Below are positions 1 through 5,930 of a DNA stretch of 6,595 nt, piece by piece. Source of the stretch: an uncultured Clostridia bacterium (GTDB taxonomy: Bacteria > Bacillota > Clostridia > Christensenellales > Pumilibacteraceae). The notes beneath the pieces were generated by a model that worked only from the letters and a program-made list of their open reading frames with translations, did no database searches and was not told where the DNA came from. How positions within the stretch are numbered: the stretch's first letter is position 1; the number at the start of each line of letters is the position of its first letter. The position numbers and the translations under genes are program-made. Location of the stretch: the NCBI GenBank assembly GCA_934247335.1, contig CAKQJJ010000074.1:1-6595 (forward strand), written 5' to 3'.

Positions 1-1212
1 GTTGTGCTGAGCGTAACCGTTGTTGGAAGCCACGGTATTTGCCCAGAACGAACCGATAATTACTTCAACGCCCTCGGGAATAGTGATGCTTTTAAGCTTG
101 TTGAGGTTGTTAAAGCAGTTCTGGATAACCTTCAAAGAAGAAGGAAGCACTACTTCTTCCAGACCGGAAGCGGAGTTGGACATAATGTTCTGTACCGATT
201 CGATACCTTCTCCGATAAATAATTTTTTAAGAGAAGCGGAATTTAAAATCTGATTGTACTCGTCGCGGAACGATTCTACTTTACAAGTTTCAACCGTGCC
301 GTCGCCGTTAACGTCGTAAGTAATTTCGCCGAGTATGGATATAACCGGAACATCCTTGAAAGAAACAACGCCTTCCGTGTCGTCGTAAACTACGCCGCTG
401 GACCACATGGTAACCGAAAGGTTGCCGGTTTCTTCGTTAGTCTGATACTTTAAGAACGGGGAACGCCATTTTACGGTTATGTTGGTGTTTTTCTCGATTG
501 CGTTTTCAAAGTTGAAAGCGTTGCCGTTTTCGTCGTAGTAAGAAATGTCGCGGGCGGACATGTAGTTTTTCCAAATAAAAGCCTTTTCAACGGTGGAAGT
601 TACTCCTTCCTCGGTTTTGGCTTCCTGCGTTACGGGGTTTTCGTAAACGGTACCGGGGTTTACGGTTGTGGTGTAAACGTCCTGATAGCCGTCGTTGAAG
701 GTGATACGGGCAACGCTCTTTGCGTAAAGGTCGTTGGTTTCGGTTTTGTTATCCCAGGGCGTGGTGTAGTTGGCGTTGGTGTACCAGCCGTCGAACTCCA
801 ATCCTTCGCCGGGGTTGTAGGTTCCGTTTACGACGTCGATAAGGTTTTTGGTGCCCTGGTCAACGCCGTTGATATGTACGTTTACTTCTACGGGAATGAA
901 ACGCGCGTAAACGGTTACGCTTTTAACTACGTTTTTGCCCGTGAAGGGTTCGCCGGTGAAATCCTGATTGTCGTACCAGTTTGCAAAAGTGTAGTACTTT
1001 TTGGAAACCGAGGGGAGTTCCACCTCTCCGTTTTCCGCGGTAAGGTCGGCAATCTGCTTCCATTCGGAAGTAGTTTCGTCTTGCATCATGAAAGTAACTT
1101 TGAGATCGTCCGCTTTGTCGGTTTTGTCGCACGACGTAAGCAGAGCGAGTCCTGCAAGTAACGTAACCATACTTAAAAATACGGCTAAAAACTTTCTTTT
1201 TACTGCTGTCAT
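1..1212 (-). CDS. Surface lipoprotein with InlB B-repeats and BspA-type leucine-rich repeats (3' end beyond window)
   Basis: The frame is open without a stop for 404 codons from the ATG at 1212 to the left edge, so the C-terminus is missing. Residues 1-28 form a lipoprotein signal: basic start (MTAVKRKF), hydrophobic stretch, then lipobox L25-T26-S27-C28. The mature protein should be lipid-anchored at Cys28 on the outer face of the membrane. Residues about 37-104, 108-164 and 168-250 are three InlB/Listeria-Bacteroides-type B-repeats: beta-rich, with FANWYDN or FDGWYTN cores and ends such as VYARF and LYAKS; the third is more divergent. Residues 299-309 carry a DVNGDG motif resembling half of a calcium loop. 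From about residue 325 BspA-type LRR units begin (LKKLFIGEGIESV, LEEVVLPSSLKVI, LKSITIPEGVEVI). An AAGGAG site 10 nt upstream supports this start. The gene follows the ABC pair after 66 nt with no visible promoter or terminator between, so cotranscription is inferred. A binding or adhesion role is plausible for the family; the ligand is unknown. Confidence 0.85.
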   Translation of the reverse strand, partial: MTAVKRKFLAVFLSMVTLLAGLALLTSCDKTDKADDLKVTFMMQDETTSEWKQIADLTAENGEVELPSVSKKYYTFANWYDNQDFTGEPFTGKNVVKSVTVYARFIPVEVNVHINGVDQGTKNLIDVVNGTYNPGEGLEFDGWYTNANYTTPWDNKTETNDLYAKSVARITFNDGYQDVYTTTVNPGTVYENPVTQEAKTEEGVTSTVEKAFIWKNYMSARDISYYDENGNAFNFENAIEKNTNITVKWRSPFLKYQTNEETGNLSVTMWSSGVVYDDTEGVVSFKDVPVISILGEITYDVNGDGTVETCKVESFRDEYNQILNSASLKKLFIGEGIESVQNIMSNSASGLEEVVLPSSLKVIQNCFNNLNKLKSITIPEGVEVIIGSFWANTVASNNGYAQHN

Positions 1213-1222
1213 TGTTTTTTTG

Positions 1223-1228
1223 CTCCTT
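1223..1228 (-). promoter_or_regulatory. Ribosome binding site of the lipoprotein gene
   Basis: On the minus strand this reads AAGGAG and lies 10 nt before the ATG at 1212. It fixes the start at the first Met, giving the basic N-terminus expected of a signal peptide, rather than at the internal Met15. The 66-nt gap that contains it also holds a 10-bp palindrome GATAATTATC (1268-1277) and a short CCGA/TCGG hairpin, but nothing resembling a good promoter or terminator. Confidence 0.75.
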
Positions 1229-1278
1229 GTATAAAAATTTTCTGTTGTATAACCACCGATTTTCTCGGATAATTATCG

Positions 1279-3576
1279 TTAAATGTCGTAACGCGACAAT
1301 ATTTCGGACGGGCTTTGCGTGAGTACGAACAGGTACGGGATAAGCGAAATGCCTATCATAAACAACGCGCTGACGACGAACGCCGCCGCTGCAAGTCCGA
1401 TAAACGCGCCGAACGCCACGTTCATCACCGCGTATCTCGCGCAAAGCAGTGCCGTAACGACGATGAAGCCTATAAGATAGGTTATCAGGTTGCCGAATAC
1501 CGCCGCCATGGTTTCCTTGAACAACAGGTTGCCGCGGTTTACGCCGATTGCGCGGTAAATTCCGTACTCCTTGCTGTTTTTGACGCTGCCCGACTTTTCG
1601 ATAAAGAAGTAGATAAGGTACATGAGCACCGCCACCGCAATAAACACGTACAGGCTTTGAAGCGCGGCGTCCAGTTCTTCTTTGTTCTGCGCCTGTTGAA
1701 GCGAAGTCAGGTCGGCTTTAACCACGCCTCTGTCGGTAAGTCTTTGATTAAGCGAGGCAAGCTGATCGCCGCCGTCGGTTTTAATCTCGAAATAGTAGTT
1801 CGATTCGCTGCCGAGTGCGTCGAGGTTGGGCGATATGTAAACGAAAATGTTGTTAAGCGCGGACTCGGTGACGTAAATGCGGATATCCGTGGTCATTATC
1901 GTGCGCGTCAGCTGGAACTTTCGTATATACATCGGGTAACTGTCGGTAAGCGAGATGAATTCGGGCGACTTTAAGAGCGTTGCGTTTGCTATCTCCATGC
2001 GGTAATCCGCCTGCGTTGTGTCGCTCATCATCTTGTAAACGGCGTTACGGTTGATTTCGACTACGCACTGATTGTCCGTAAGGTCCAGCGTTTCGCCGTC
2101 GTACACGCATATTTCCGCCGAATAGCTGTTTATCGTTTTATACGTTTCGGAGTCGATAAAGTCGGATTTGAAGAACAAATTGGTGTTATCGGTGAAGCGT
2201 ATTTCCTGATACACGCTTAAAAAGTTTACGTAGTCCACGCGGTTGAAGTAAACGTAAGGGTTGTCCCCTTCCACTATTCCGCTTACCGCGTAGTCCTTTT
2301 CAAAAAGTATTAAGGACAGCGAACGGTCGTTTTCAAGTTCTTCTATGCGCAGTTTGTTTTTAAGCGTTTCGGCAAGAGCGCGGGTTATAAGCACTTGTTT
2401 GCCGCCCGGCATTTCGCCGAATTGAAGGTTCATGCTCTCCGCGGTGTCGTCCTTTTTCAACGCTTTGGGGGCGTAACTTGCGGTTATTCCCGAAAGCGAT
2501 TGCAGGTTGTTGTACGAAAAACTGCCTTCCGCGTAGTCCATCTCGAAGAAATCGATCGTGTCGTACAGCGACGGATTGAGCTTTCGCACTTCCGAATAGT
2601 TGCGCATGCCCACGTACGCGCTGTTTCCGTCGATCGGCTTGTTGTCGGCACGCACGGACAGCGCCTCGAACGCGAAAAACGAGAAGAAACAAACGGCAAC
2701 CGACATTACGAATATGAAAATCTGCTTGAATATGTTGCCGCCCGATCCCGATTTGTCCTTATCGGCACGCAGCGAATGAAGAATGTTTTTCAGCGTAAAC
2801 AGTTTGCCTTTCTTCTTGGTCGTACCCTTGTGAAAATCGGATAAATCGGCGGCGTTTACGGGTTCTTCTTTTACGTTGCCGTAGGTTATGTCGGCAAGTT
2901 CGGCTTCGTCTATTTCGGCGTCGTCAACCAGTTGTCCGTCAACCAGTTTTATATGGCTGTCGGCGTATTTTTTGATAAGCGTGACTTCATGCGTGACAAG
3001 CACCACGAGTTTGGTTTTGGATATTTCTTTCAGAATATCCATGACTTTATAGGTGTTCTGCGCGTCGAGGTTGCCGGTGGGTTCGTCCGCGAGTATCACG
3101 TCCGCTCCCTTTATAAGCGCGCGGGCGATTGCCACTCTTTGCTTTTGTCCGCCCGAAAGCGCGTCGCCCTGCTTGTTTTTGAAGCGTTCCATATCAACCA
3201 GCTTCAAAACTTCTTCGCTGCGGCGTTCGATTTCCTTCTCGTCCTTAAAGCCCGCAAGAAGCATTGCGTTGCGCATTATTTCGGCAATGGTGTAACCGCG
3301 TTCAAGATAGTAGTTCTGGAAAATAAAACCTATCTTCTGGTTGCGGATGCGGTCCACGTTGCCGCTCATTACTTCGCCGTCGATGGTGATTTTGCCGCTG
3401 TCGGCTTTTTCCAGTCCGCCGAGTATATTGAGTAGCGTCGTTTTACCGCTGCCCGATTTACCGAATATGGCAACCAAGCCTTTATCGGGCAAATCGAACG
3501 AAACGCCCTTTAATACCTGGTTTCTTGCCGAGGAATGGGGGTTGAAAGTTTTTTTGATATTTTCTACGCGAATCAT
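1279..3576 (-). CDS. MacB-like ABC transporter, fused ATPase and FtsX-type permease (765 aa)
   Basis: This is one half of a probable heterodimeric type VII ABC machine in the cytoplasmic membrane. Residues 1-215 are the ATPase: Walker A GKSGSGKTT (39-47), Q-loop Gln87, signature LSGGQKQR (140-147), Walker B VILADEP with catalytic Glu165, D-loop GNLD (168-171) and H-loop His196. All key residues are present, so it should hydrolyse ATP. A charged linker (about 215-280) leads to TM1 (about 282-305), then an external domain of about 335 residues (306-640), then TM2 (about 641-660), TM3 (about 688-711) and TM4 (about 728-752). KEYGIYRAIGVNRG (669-682) after TM2 is the characteristic FtsX/MacB coupling segment, and the C-terminus ends in PSEIL. 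This family uses ATP cycles to drive mechanical work outside the membrane rather than moving cargo through a channel. The ATG overlaps the TAA of the upstream paralogue (TAATG), so translation is probably coupled. The external domain is not recognisable and the substrate is unknown. Confidence 0.92.
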   Translation of the reverse strand: MIRVENIKKTFNPHSSARNQVLKGVSFDLPDKGLVAIFGKSGSGKTTLLNILGGLEKADSGKITIDGEVMSGNVDRIRNQKIGFIFQNYYLERGYTIAEIMRNAMLLAGFKDEKEIERRSEEVLKLVDMERFKNKQGDALSGGQKQRVAIARALIKGADVILADEPTGNLDAQNTYKVMDILKEISKTKLVVLVTHEVTLIKKYADSHIKLVDGQLVDDAEIDEAELADITYGNVKEEPVNAADLSDFHKGTTKKKGKLFTLKNILHSLRADKDKSGSGGNIFKQIFIFVMSVAVCFFSFFAFEALSVRADNKPIDGNSAYVGMRNYSEVRKLNPSLYDTIDFFEMDYAEGSFSYNNLQSLSGITASYAPKALKKDDTAESMNLQFGEMPGGKQVLITRALAETLKNKLRIEELENDRSLSLILFEKDYAVSGIVEGDNPYVYFNRVDYVNFLSVYQEIRFTDNTNLFFKSDFIDSETYKTINSYSAEICVYDGETLDLTDNQCVVEINRNAVYKMMSDTTQADYRMEIANATLLKSPEFISLTDSYPMYIRKFQLTRTIMTTDIRIYVTESALNNIFVYISPNLDALGSESNYYFEIKTDGGDQLASLNQRLTDRGVVKADLTSLQQAQNKEELDAALQSLYVFIAVAVLMYLIYFFIEKSGSVKNSKEYGIYRAIGVNRGNLLFKETMAAVFGNLITYLIGFIVVTALLCARYAVMNVAFGAFIGLAAAAFVVSALFMIGISLIPYLFVLTQSPSEILSRYDI

Positions 3577-5639
3577 TATTTAGACCCCCTTCTCAAAGAT
3601 TTACGAATGGATTGTCCGTTGATATTTCTGTTAAAGCCGAACGCCACGCATTCCACGATAAGCAGCAACATGATCTCCACGAAGAAATAGTTGCCCGCCG
3701 AGATGAACGGCAACGAGCTGAACGGCGTAAGCGTTGCGATAAGGCTGACCACCGGCAAAAGCACTAGCGTGGGCAGGAATATGAGCGCCATCTGCACGTA
3801 CAGCGAACGGGAGGAAATTTTTCTCGAAATGCCCAGCGTTCTGTACACCGCGAAGTCTGCCTGGAATATTTTTACCGAGCGCATGAAGATTACCGAAATG
3901 AGCATTGCAAACAGCAAGCTTGCGGCGATCAGCGCGAGATACCACAAAATATTACTTGTGAACACGTCGCCGGCGTTCTGAACATACACGTCGGAATCGG
4001 AAAGCATTCCCATATATCCGTCGGGCAGGTTTTTAACGGCGGCTTTCGCGTCGCTGTCGCTTGCGTAATACAACGCGCTTTGAACGGACGTTTCTTCTTT
4101 ACTGAACATTGCCTCGTAGTCGTCCGCGTTCATCTCGACGATGAGCCCGCTTACGTCGTCGTTCTTCCGGTCGGAAGCAAGCACGACGTAGGATTTATCG
4201 GTTTTGGCGTTGAATACGACCTGTTTGCCGTCCGCCGCGTAGAAATTGGAGTTGACGAGGTTTATTTCGCCGGCGGCAAGTTCTTCGTTTATCGTAAACG
4301 TGAACACCGTCGTCTCGTTGTTGCCGAGTTTCATCACGGAATTTACGGCTTGCATTTTTTTGCCGTAAGCGTTAAGGTCGTCGTATCCGAGATACAGTTT
4401 GGGCGAGGTCAGGTCAACCGTCGTTTCAAGCGTTACGTTTTTAACGCCTATTTCGGCGTTTATTATCATATTTTTAATGGTTTCCGCGTCGCTGTCCTGC
4501 GATTTTGCCATAATCAGTACGGCTTCGCCCGCCTCCGGGCAATATTTATACGGGTCGTACAGGCAGGTAAGCGTATAAGAACCGCTAAGTCCGCCGCGCT
4601 TGGGGAGATTTATCGTAAATTCGGAAAGATTTCGGTCAAGCAGGAAATAGCCCGCTTTGGTTTTGCCTGCCACTTCGTCCAGATCGGACTGCGTTATCGC
4701 GTTGGAACGATTTGACAGAATTACCTTGCCGCTTACTCCTACGCCGTCCAGCGAGACCTGCGTGGGCTGAATGAGCGTATTGCCGAACACCGCAATTACG
4801 AGGAACAGCGTTATCGCGCACACGAACAGGGCAAAGCTCATCATCGCCGTGAATTTGGGGCGGCTTTTGTAGTTGAGCGTTCCGATGTGCATCGTGTTTT
4901 TGAAGTTCTGCCATTTGCTTGCCGTTACTTCTTCTTTATCCGCGCTCGTTTTGGGCTCGGGCGTTTTTATAACGTTGTCTTCCTTTACCGAGCCGTCGAA
5001 AATCGTAACTCTGCGCGTTGCGTATTCCACGAAAAATTCGGGGTTGTGCGTAACGACAATAACAAGTTTGTCTTTGGAAACCGCTTTCAAGAGTGCCGCG
5101 ACTTCTTTGCTTGCCTTTACGTCGAGGTTACCCGTCGGCTCGTCCGCCAGAATTATCGGGCTGTCCTTTGCCAAAGCGCGGGCTATTACGGTACGCTGTT
5201 TTTCACCGCCCGAAAGCTTGCTGCCTTTTCGGTTCTTCTGCGCCGTAAGCCCCACCTTTTCGATAAGATCTTCGGCGATTTTGCGGCGCTCCGCTTTGTT
5301 TTCGATGCGAAGCAGTGCCAGTTCGACGTTTTCGAGCACGGTAAGATTTTCTATGATATTGAAATCCTGGAAAATCATCGCGATGTTTTTTTCACGGTAC
5401 TTTTCCCAATCGGTTTCGGAATAGTGCGAAGTTTCCGCGCCGTTGAAGTACAGCTCGCCTTCCTCGTAACTGTCGTTTGCCGCGATGACGTTGAGAAGCG
5501 TGGATTTACCGCTGCCGCTTTCGCCCTCTATCGTAACAAACTCGTTGTAATCGAAATCGAGATTAACTCCTCGGATACCGATTGTCAGAATATCGTTGCT
5601 GTCGTAAATTTTTCCTATGTTTTTCAGTCGTAACAGCAA
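3576..5639 (-). CDS. MacB-like ABC transporter, fused ATPase and FtsX-type permease (687 aa, TTG start)
   Basis: This is the first gene of the operon and the partner of the 765-aa protein downstream. The ATPase domain (1-220) has Walker A GESGSGKST (39-47), Q-loop Gln91, signature LSGGEKQR (142-149), Walker B IILADEP with Glu167, GNLD (170-173) and His198, so it also looks catalytically intact. TM1 lies at about 263-290, an external domain of about 270 residues follows (291-560), then TM2 (about 563-587), TM3 (about 615-636) and TM4 (about 651-670). DFAVYRTLGISRK (595-607) is the FtsX-like coupling segment. The end is strongly basic (RKSLRRGSK). The ATPase halves of the two proteins are clearly paralogous, while the external domains differ in length and I see no similarity between them, which suggests an obligate heterodimer. 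The start codon is TTG at 5639-5637, supported by AAGGAG 7 nt upstream and by the absence of any nearby in-frame ATG. Expression should be driven by the promoter near 5857-5885. Confidence 0.92.
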   Translation of the reverse strand: MLLRLKNIGKIYDSNDILTIGIRGVNLDFDYNEFVTIEGESGSGKSTLLNVIAANDSYEEGELYFNGAETSHYSETDWEKYREKNIAMIFQDFNIIENLTVLENVELALLRIENKAERRKIAEDLIEKVGLTAQKNRKGSKLSGGEKQRTVIARALAKDSPIILADEPTGNLDVKASKEVAALLKAVSKDKLVIVVTHNPEFFVEYATRRVTIFDGSVKEDNVIKTPEPKTSADKEEVTASKWQNFKNTMHIGTLNYKSRPKFTAMMSFALFVCAITLFLVIAVFGNTLIQPTQVSLDGVGVSGKVILSNRSNAITQSDLDEVAGKTKAGYFLLDRNLSEFTINLPKRGGLSGSYTLTCLYDPYKYCPEAGEAVLIMAKSQDSDAETIKNMIINAEIGVKNVTLETTVDLTSPKLYLGYDDLNAYGKKMQAVNSVMKLGNNETTVFTFTINEELAAGEINLVNSNFYAADGKQVVFNAKTDKSYVVLASDRKNDDVSGLIVEMNADDYEAMFSKEETSVQSALYYASDSDAKAAVKNLPDGYMGMLSDSDVYVQNAGDVFTSNILWYLALIAASLLFAMLISVIFMRSVKIFQADFAVYRTLGISRKISSRSLYVQMALIFLPTLVLLPVVSLIATLTPFSSLPFISAGNYFFVEIMLLLIVECVAFGFNRNINGQSIRKSLRRGSK
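3585..3591 (-). promoter_or_regulatory. Ribosome binding site of the 765-aa ABC gene, inside the upstream gene
   Basis: The minus strand reads AAGGGGG, 8 nt before the ATG at 3576. It lies within the last codons of the 687-aa gene (the RRGSK region). With the one-base TAATG stop/start overlap, this is the usual arrangement for translational coupling and roughly equal production of two subunits. Confidence 0.75.
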
Positions 5640-5646
5640 TTTGAAT

Positions 5647-5652
5647 CTCCTT
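5647..5652 (-). promoter_or_regulatory. Ribosome binding site that fixes the TTG start of the 687-aa ABC gene
   Basis: The minus strand reads AAGGAG, 7 nt before TTG at 5639. The spacing is ideal and the TTG opens directly into the expected first beta strand (LLRLKNIGKIY) of an ABC ATPase. No CTCC that could sequester it was seen in the predicted leader. Confidence 0.8.
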
Positions 5653-5672
5653 GCAAAAAATTATCGTTTTCA

Positions 5673-5688
5673 GTTAGTTTCGGCTAAC
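5673..5688. promoter_or_regulatory. Inverted repeat GTTAG-N6-CTAAC, copy 1 (probable operator)
   Basis: The plus strand reads GTTAG, TTTCGG, CTAAC. It is the nearer of two copies, ending 33 bp upstream of the start codon, and its centre is 35 bp from that of copy 2. Arms of 5 bp with a 6-bp spacer are the usual size for a dimeric helix-turn-helix repressor site of the TetR or MarR kind; that assignment is inference. As RNA it can fold as CGGUUAG/CUAACUG with one G-U pair, or instead as the overlapping hairpin UUCGG-UUAG-CCGAA, and the two folds exclude each other. Confidence 0.5.
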
Positions 5689-5707
5689 CGAACGGATTTT
5701 TAATAGG

Positions 5708-5723
5708 GTTAGCAACCACTAAC
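5708..5723. promoter_or_regulatory. Inverted repeat GTTAG-N6-CTAAC, copy 2 (probable operator)
   Basis: The plus strand reads GTTAG, CAACCA, CTAAC, and the arms extend to 6 bp (GGTTAG/CTAACC, 5707-5724). It shares CGGTTAG-N6-CTAAC with copy 1 on the minus strand while the six central bases differ. That pattern fits arms kept by selection for binding rather than a recent duplication. It lies about 125 nt downstream of the predicted transcription start, so repression there would have to be by roadblock, unless a closer promoter exists. Confidence 0.5.
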
Positions 5724-5739
5724 CGCATAACGTTTTTTT

Positions 5740-5757
5740 ACCGGTCTTTCGACCGGT
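5740..5757. repeat. 18-bp palindrome ACCGGTC-N4-GACCGGT
   Basis: Perfect 7-bp arms surround TTTC (plus) or GAAA (minus). On the transcribed minus strand it would fold into a very stable hairpin closed by a GAAA (GNRA) tetraloop, followed by seven A residues, so it is not an intrinsic terminator for the operon. It also exactly fills the 17-bp gap between a TTGAAA (5763-5758) and a TAAAAA (5740-5735) on the minus strand, which could be a weak second promoter; the TAAAAA lacks the important last T. Confidence 0.5.
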
Positions 5758-5759
5758 TT

Positions 5760-5841
5760 TCAATCAAGCGAGGCGGCTTGCCGAGGGGGTTACCCAGTTC
5801 GGCAAAAGACTGACGCCTTTTTCGCCGCGCTTGTCTATTGA
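5760..5841 (-). ncRNA. Structured 5' leader element of the ABC operon (unassigned)
   Basis: It begins about 9 nt after the predicted transcription start. In plus coordinates the nested pairings are 5760-5764 with 5837-5841 (5 bp), 5765-5770 with 5828-5833 (6 bp, after a 3-nt bulge), 5771-5775 with 5814-5818 (5 bp, AGGCG/CGCCU) and 5778-5784 with 5799-5805 (7 bp, UUGCCGA/UCGGCAA). A 14-nt apical loop remains, with a possible GGG-UAA-CCC mini-stem. UCAGU in the 8-nt internal loop could pair with ACUGG in the apical loop as a pseudoknot. I compared it from memory with common riboswitch cores (TPP, SAM, cobalamin, ZTP, fluoride, guanidine, c-di-GMP, T-box) and saw no match. It may be a cis-regulatory RNA or only a stabilising leader fold. 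Confidence 0.45.
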
Positions 5842-5856
5842 TTTTTTTCGCCCATG

Positions 5857-5885
5857 ATTATAGCATAATCAAAAGTGCTTGTCAA
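5857..5885 (-). promoter_or_regulatory. Consensus sigma-A promoter of the ABC/lipoprotein operon
   Basis: On the minus strand the -35 is TTGACA (5885-5880), the spacer is 17 bp and the -10 is TATAAT (5862-5857). A TG one base before the -10 gives an extended -10 as well. Both hexamers match the consensus at every position. Transcription should begin near 5850, leaving a leader of about 210 nt before the TTG start. Such a strong promoter implies that control acts downstream of it, through a repressor or the leader RNA. Confidence 0.88.
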
Positions 5886-5904
5886 TCAAACGCCGTGGAG
5901 TTTG

Positions 5905-5930
5905 AAAAAATTATCCCCGGCTAATTTTTT
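5905..5930 (-). terminator. AU-rich palindrome at the end of the ECF-type ATPase gene (weak terminator candidate)
   Basis: On the minus strand AAAAAATTA and TAATTTTTT are perfect 9-bp arms around an 8-nt GC-rich loop (GCCGGGGA). The stop TAG (5923-5921) lies at the boundary between the first arm and the loop. The six U at the end suit a rho-independent terminator, but a stem of only A-U pairs with a GC-rich loop is the reverse of the normal design and would be weak. The symmetry means it could act in either direction. A second short hairpin (TCAAAC/GTTTGA, 5886-5905) follows before the promoter. Confidence 0.35.

Noticed and set aside
4..253. Two short plus-strand open frames at the left edge
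   Set aside because: They lie antisense to the leucine-rich-repeat part of the lipoprotein and show no domain or ribosome binding site.
923..1444. 173-codon minus-strand open frame crossing the ABC/lipoprotein boundary
   Set aside because: It is in another frame across two well-supported genes, is rich in Arg without domain character, and would leave the lipoprotein and its signal peptide unexplained.
4887..5633. Long plus-strand open frames opposite the ABC genes (up to 248 codons, also 4080-4715 and 1315-1974)
   Set aside because: They are antisense shadows of conserved ATPase and permease sequence, lack credible ribosome binding sites and have no recognisable domains.
5653..5690. Attenuator: hairpin of copy 1 followed by a T-run
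   Set aside because: The six T lie about 11 nt beyond the hairpin instead of directly after it, too far for an intrinsic terminator.
5673..5723. CRISPR array from the repeated GTTAG/CTAAC units
   Set aside because: There are only two units with 5-bp arms; no conserved repeat of CRISPR length and no spacers.
5684..5728. 14-codon minus-strand leader peptide starting at the ATG at 5728
   Set aside because: No Shine-Dalgarno sequence precedes it (only an A-run). It has no run of regulatory codons and ends inside the first inverted repeat.
5740..5760. Plus-strand terminator formed by the ACCGGTC/GACCGGT hairpin
   Set aside because: Only four T follow on the plus strand, and there is no plus-strand gene for it to end.
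5837..5855. Six-codon minus-strand leader peptide starting at the ATG at 5855
   Set aside because: The ATG lies directly after the -10 box, upstream of the expected transcription start, and would not be transcribed from this promoter.
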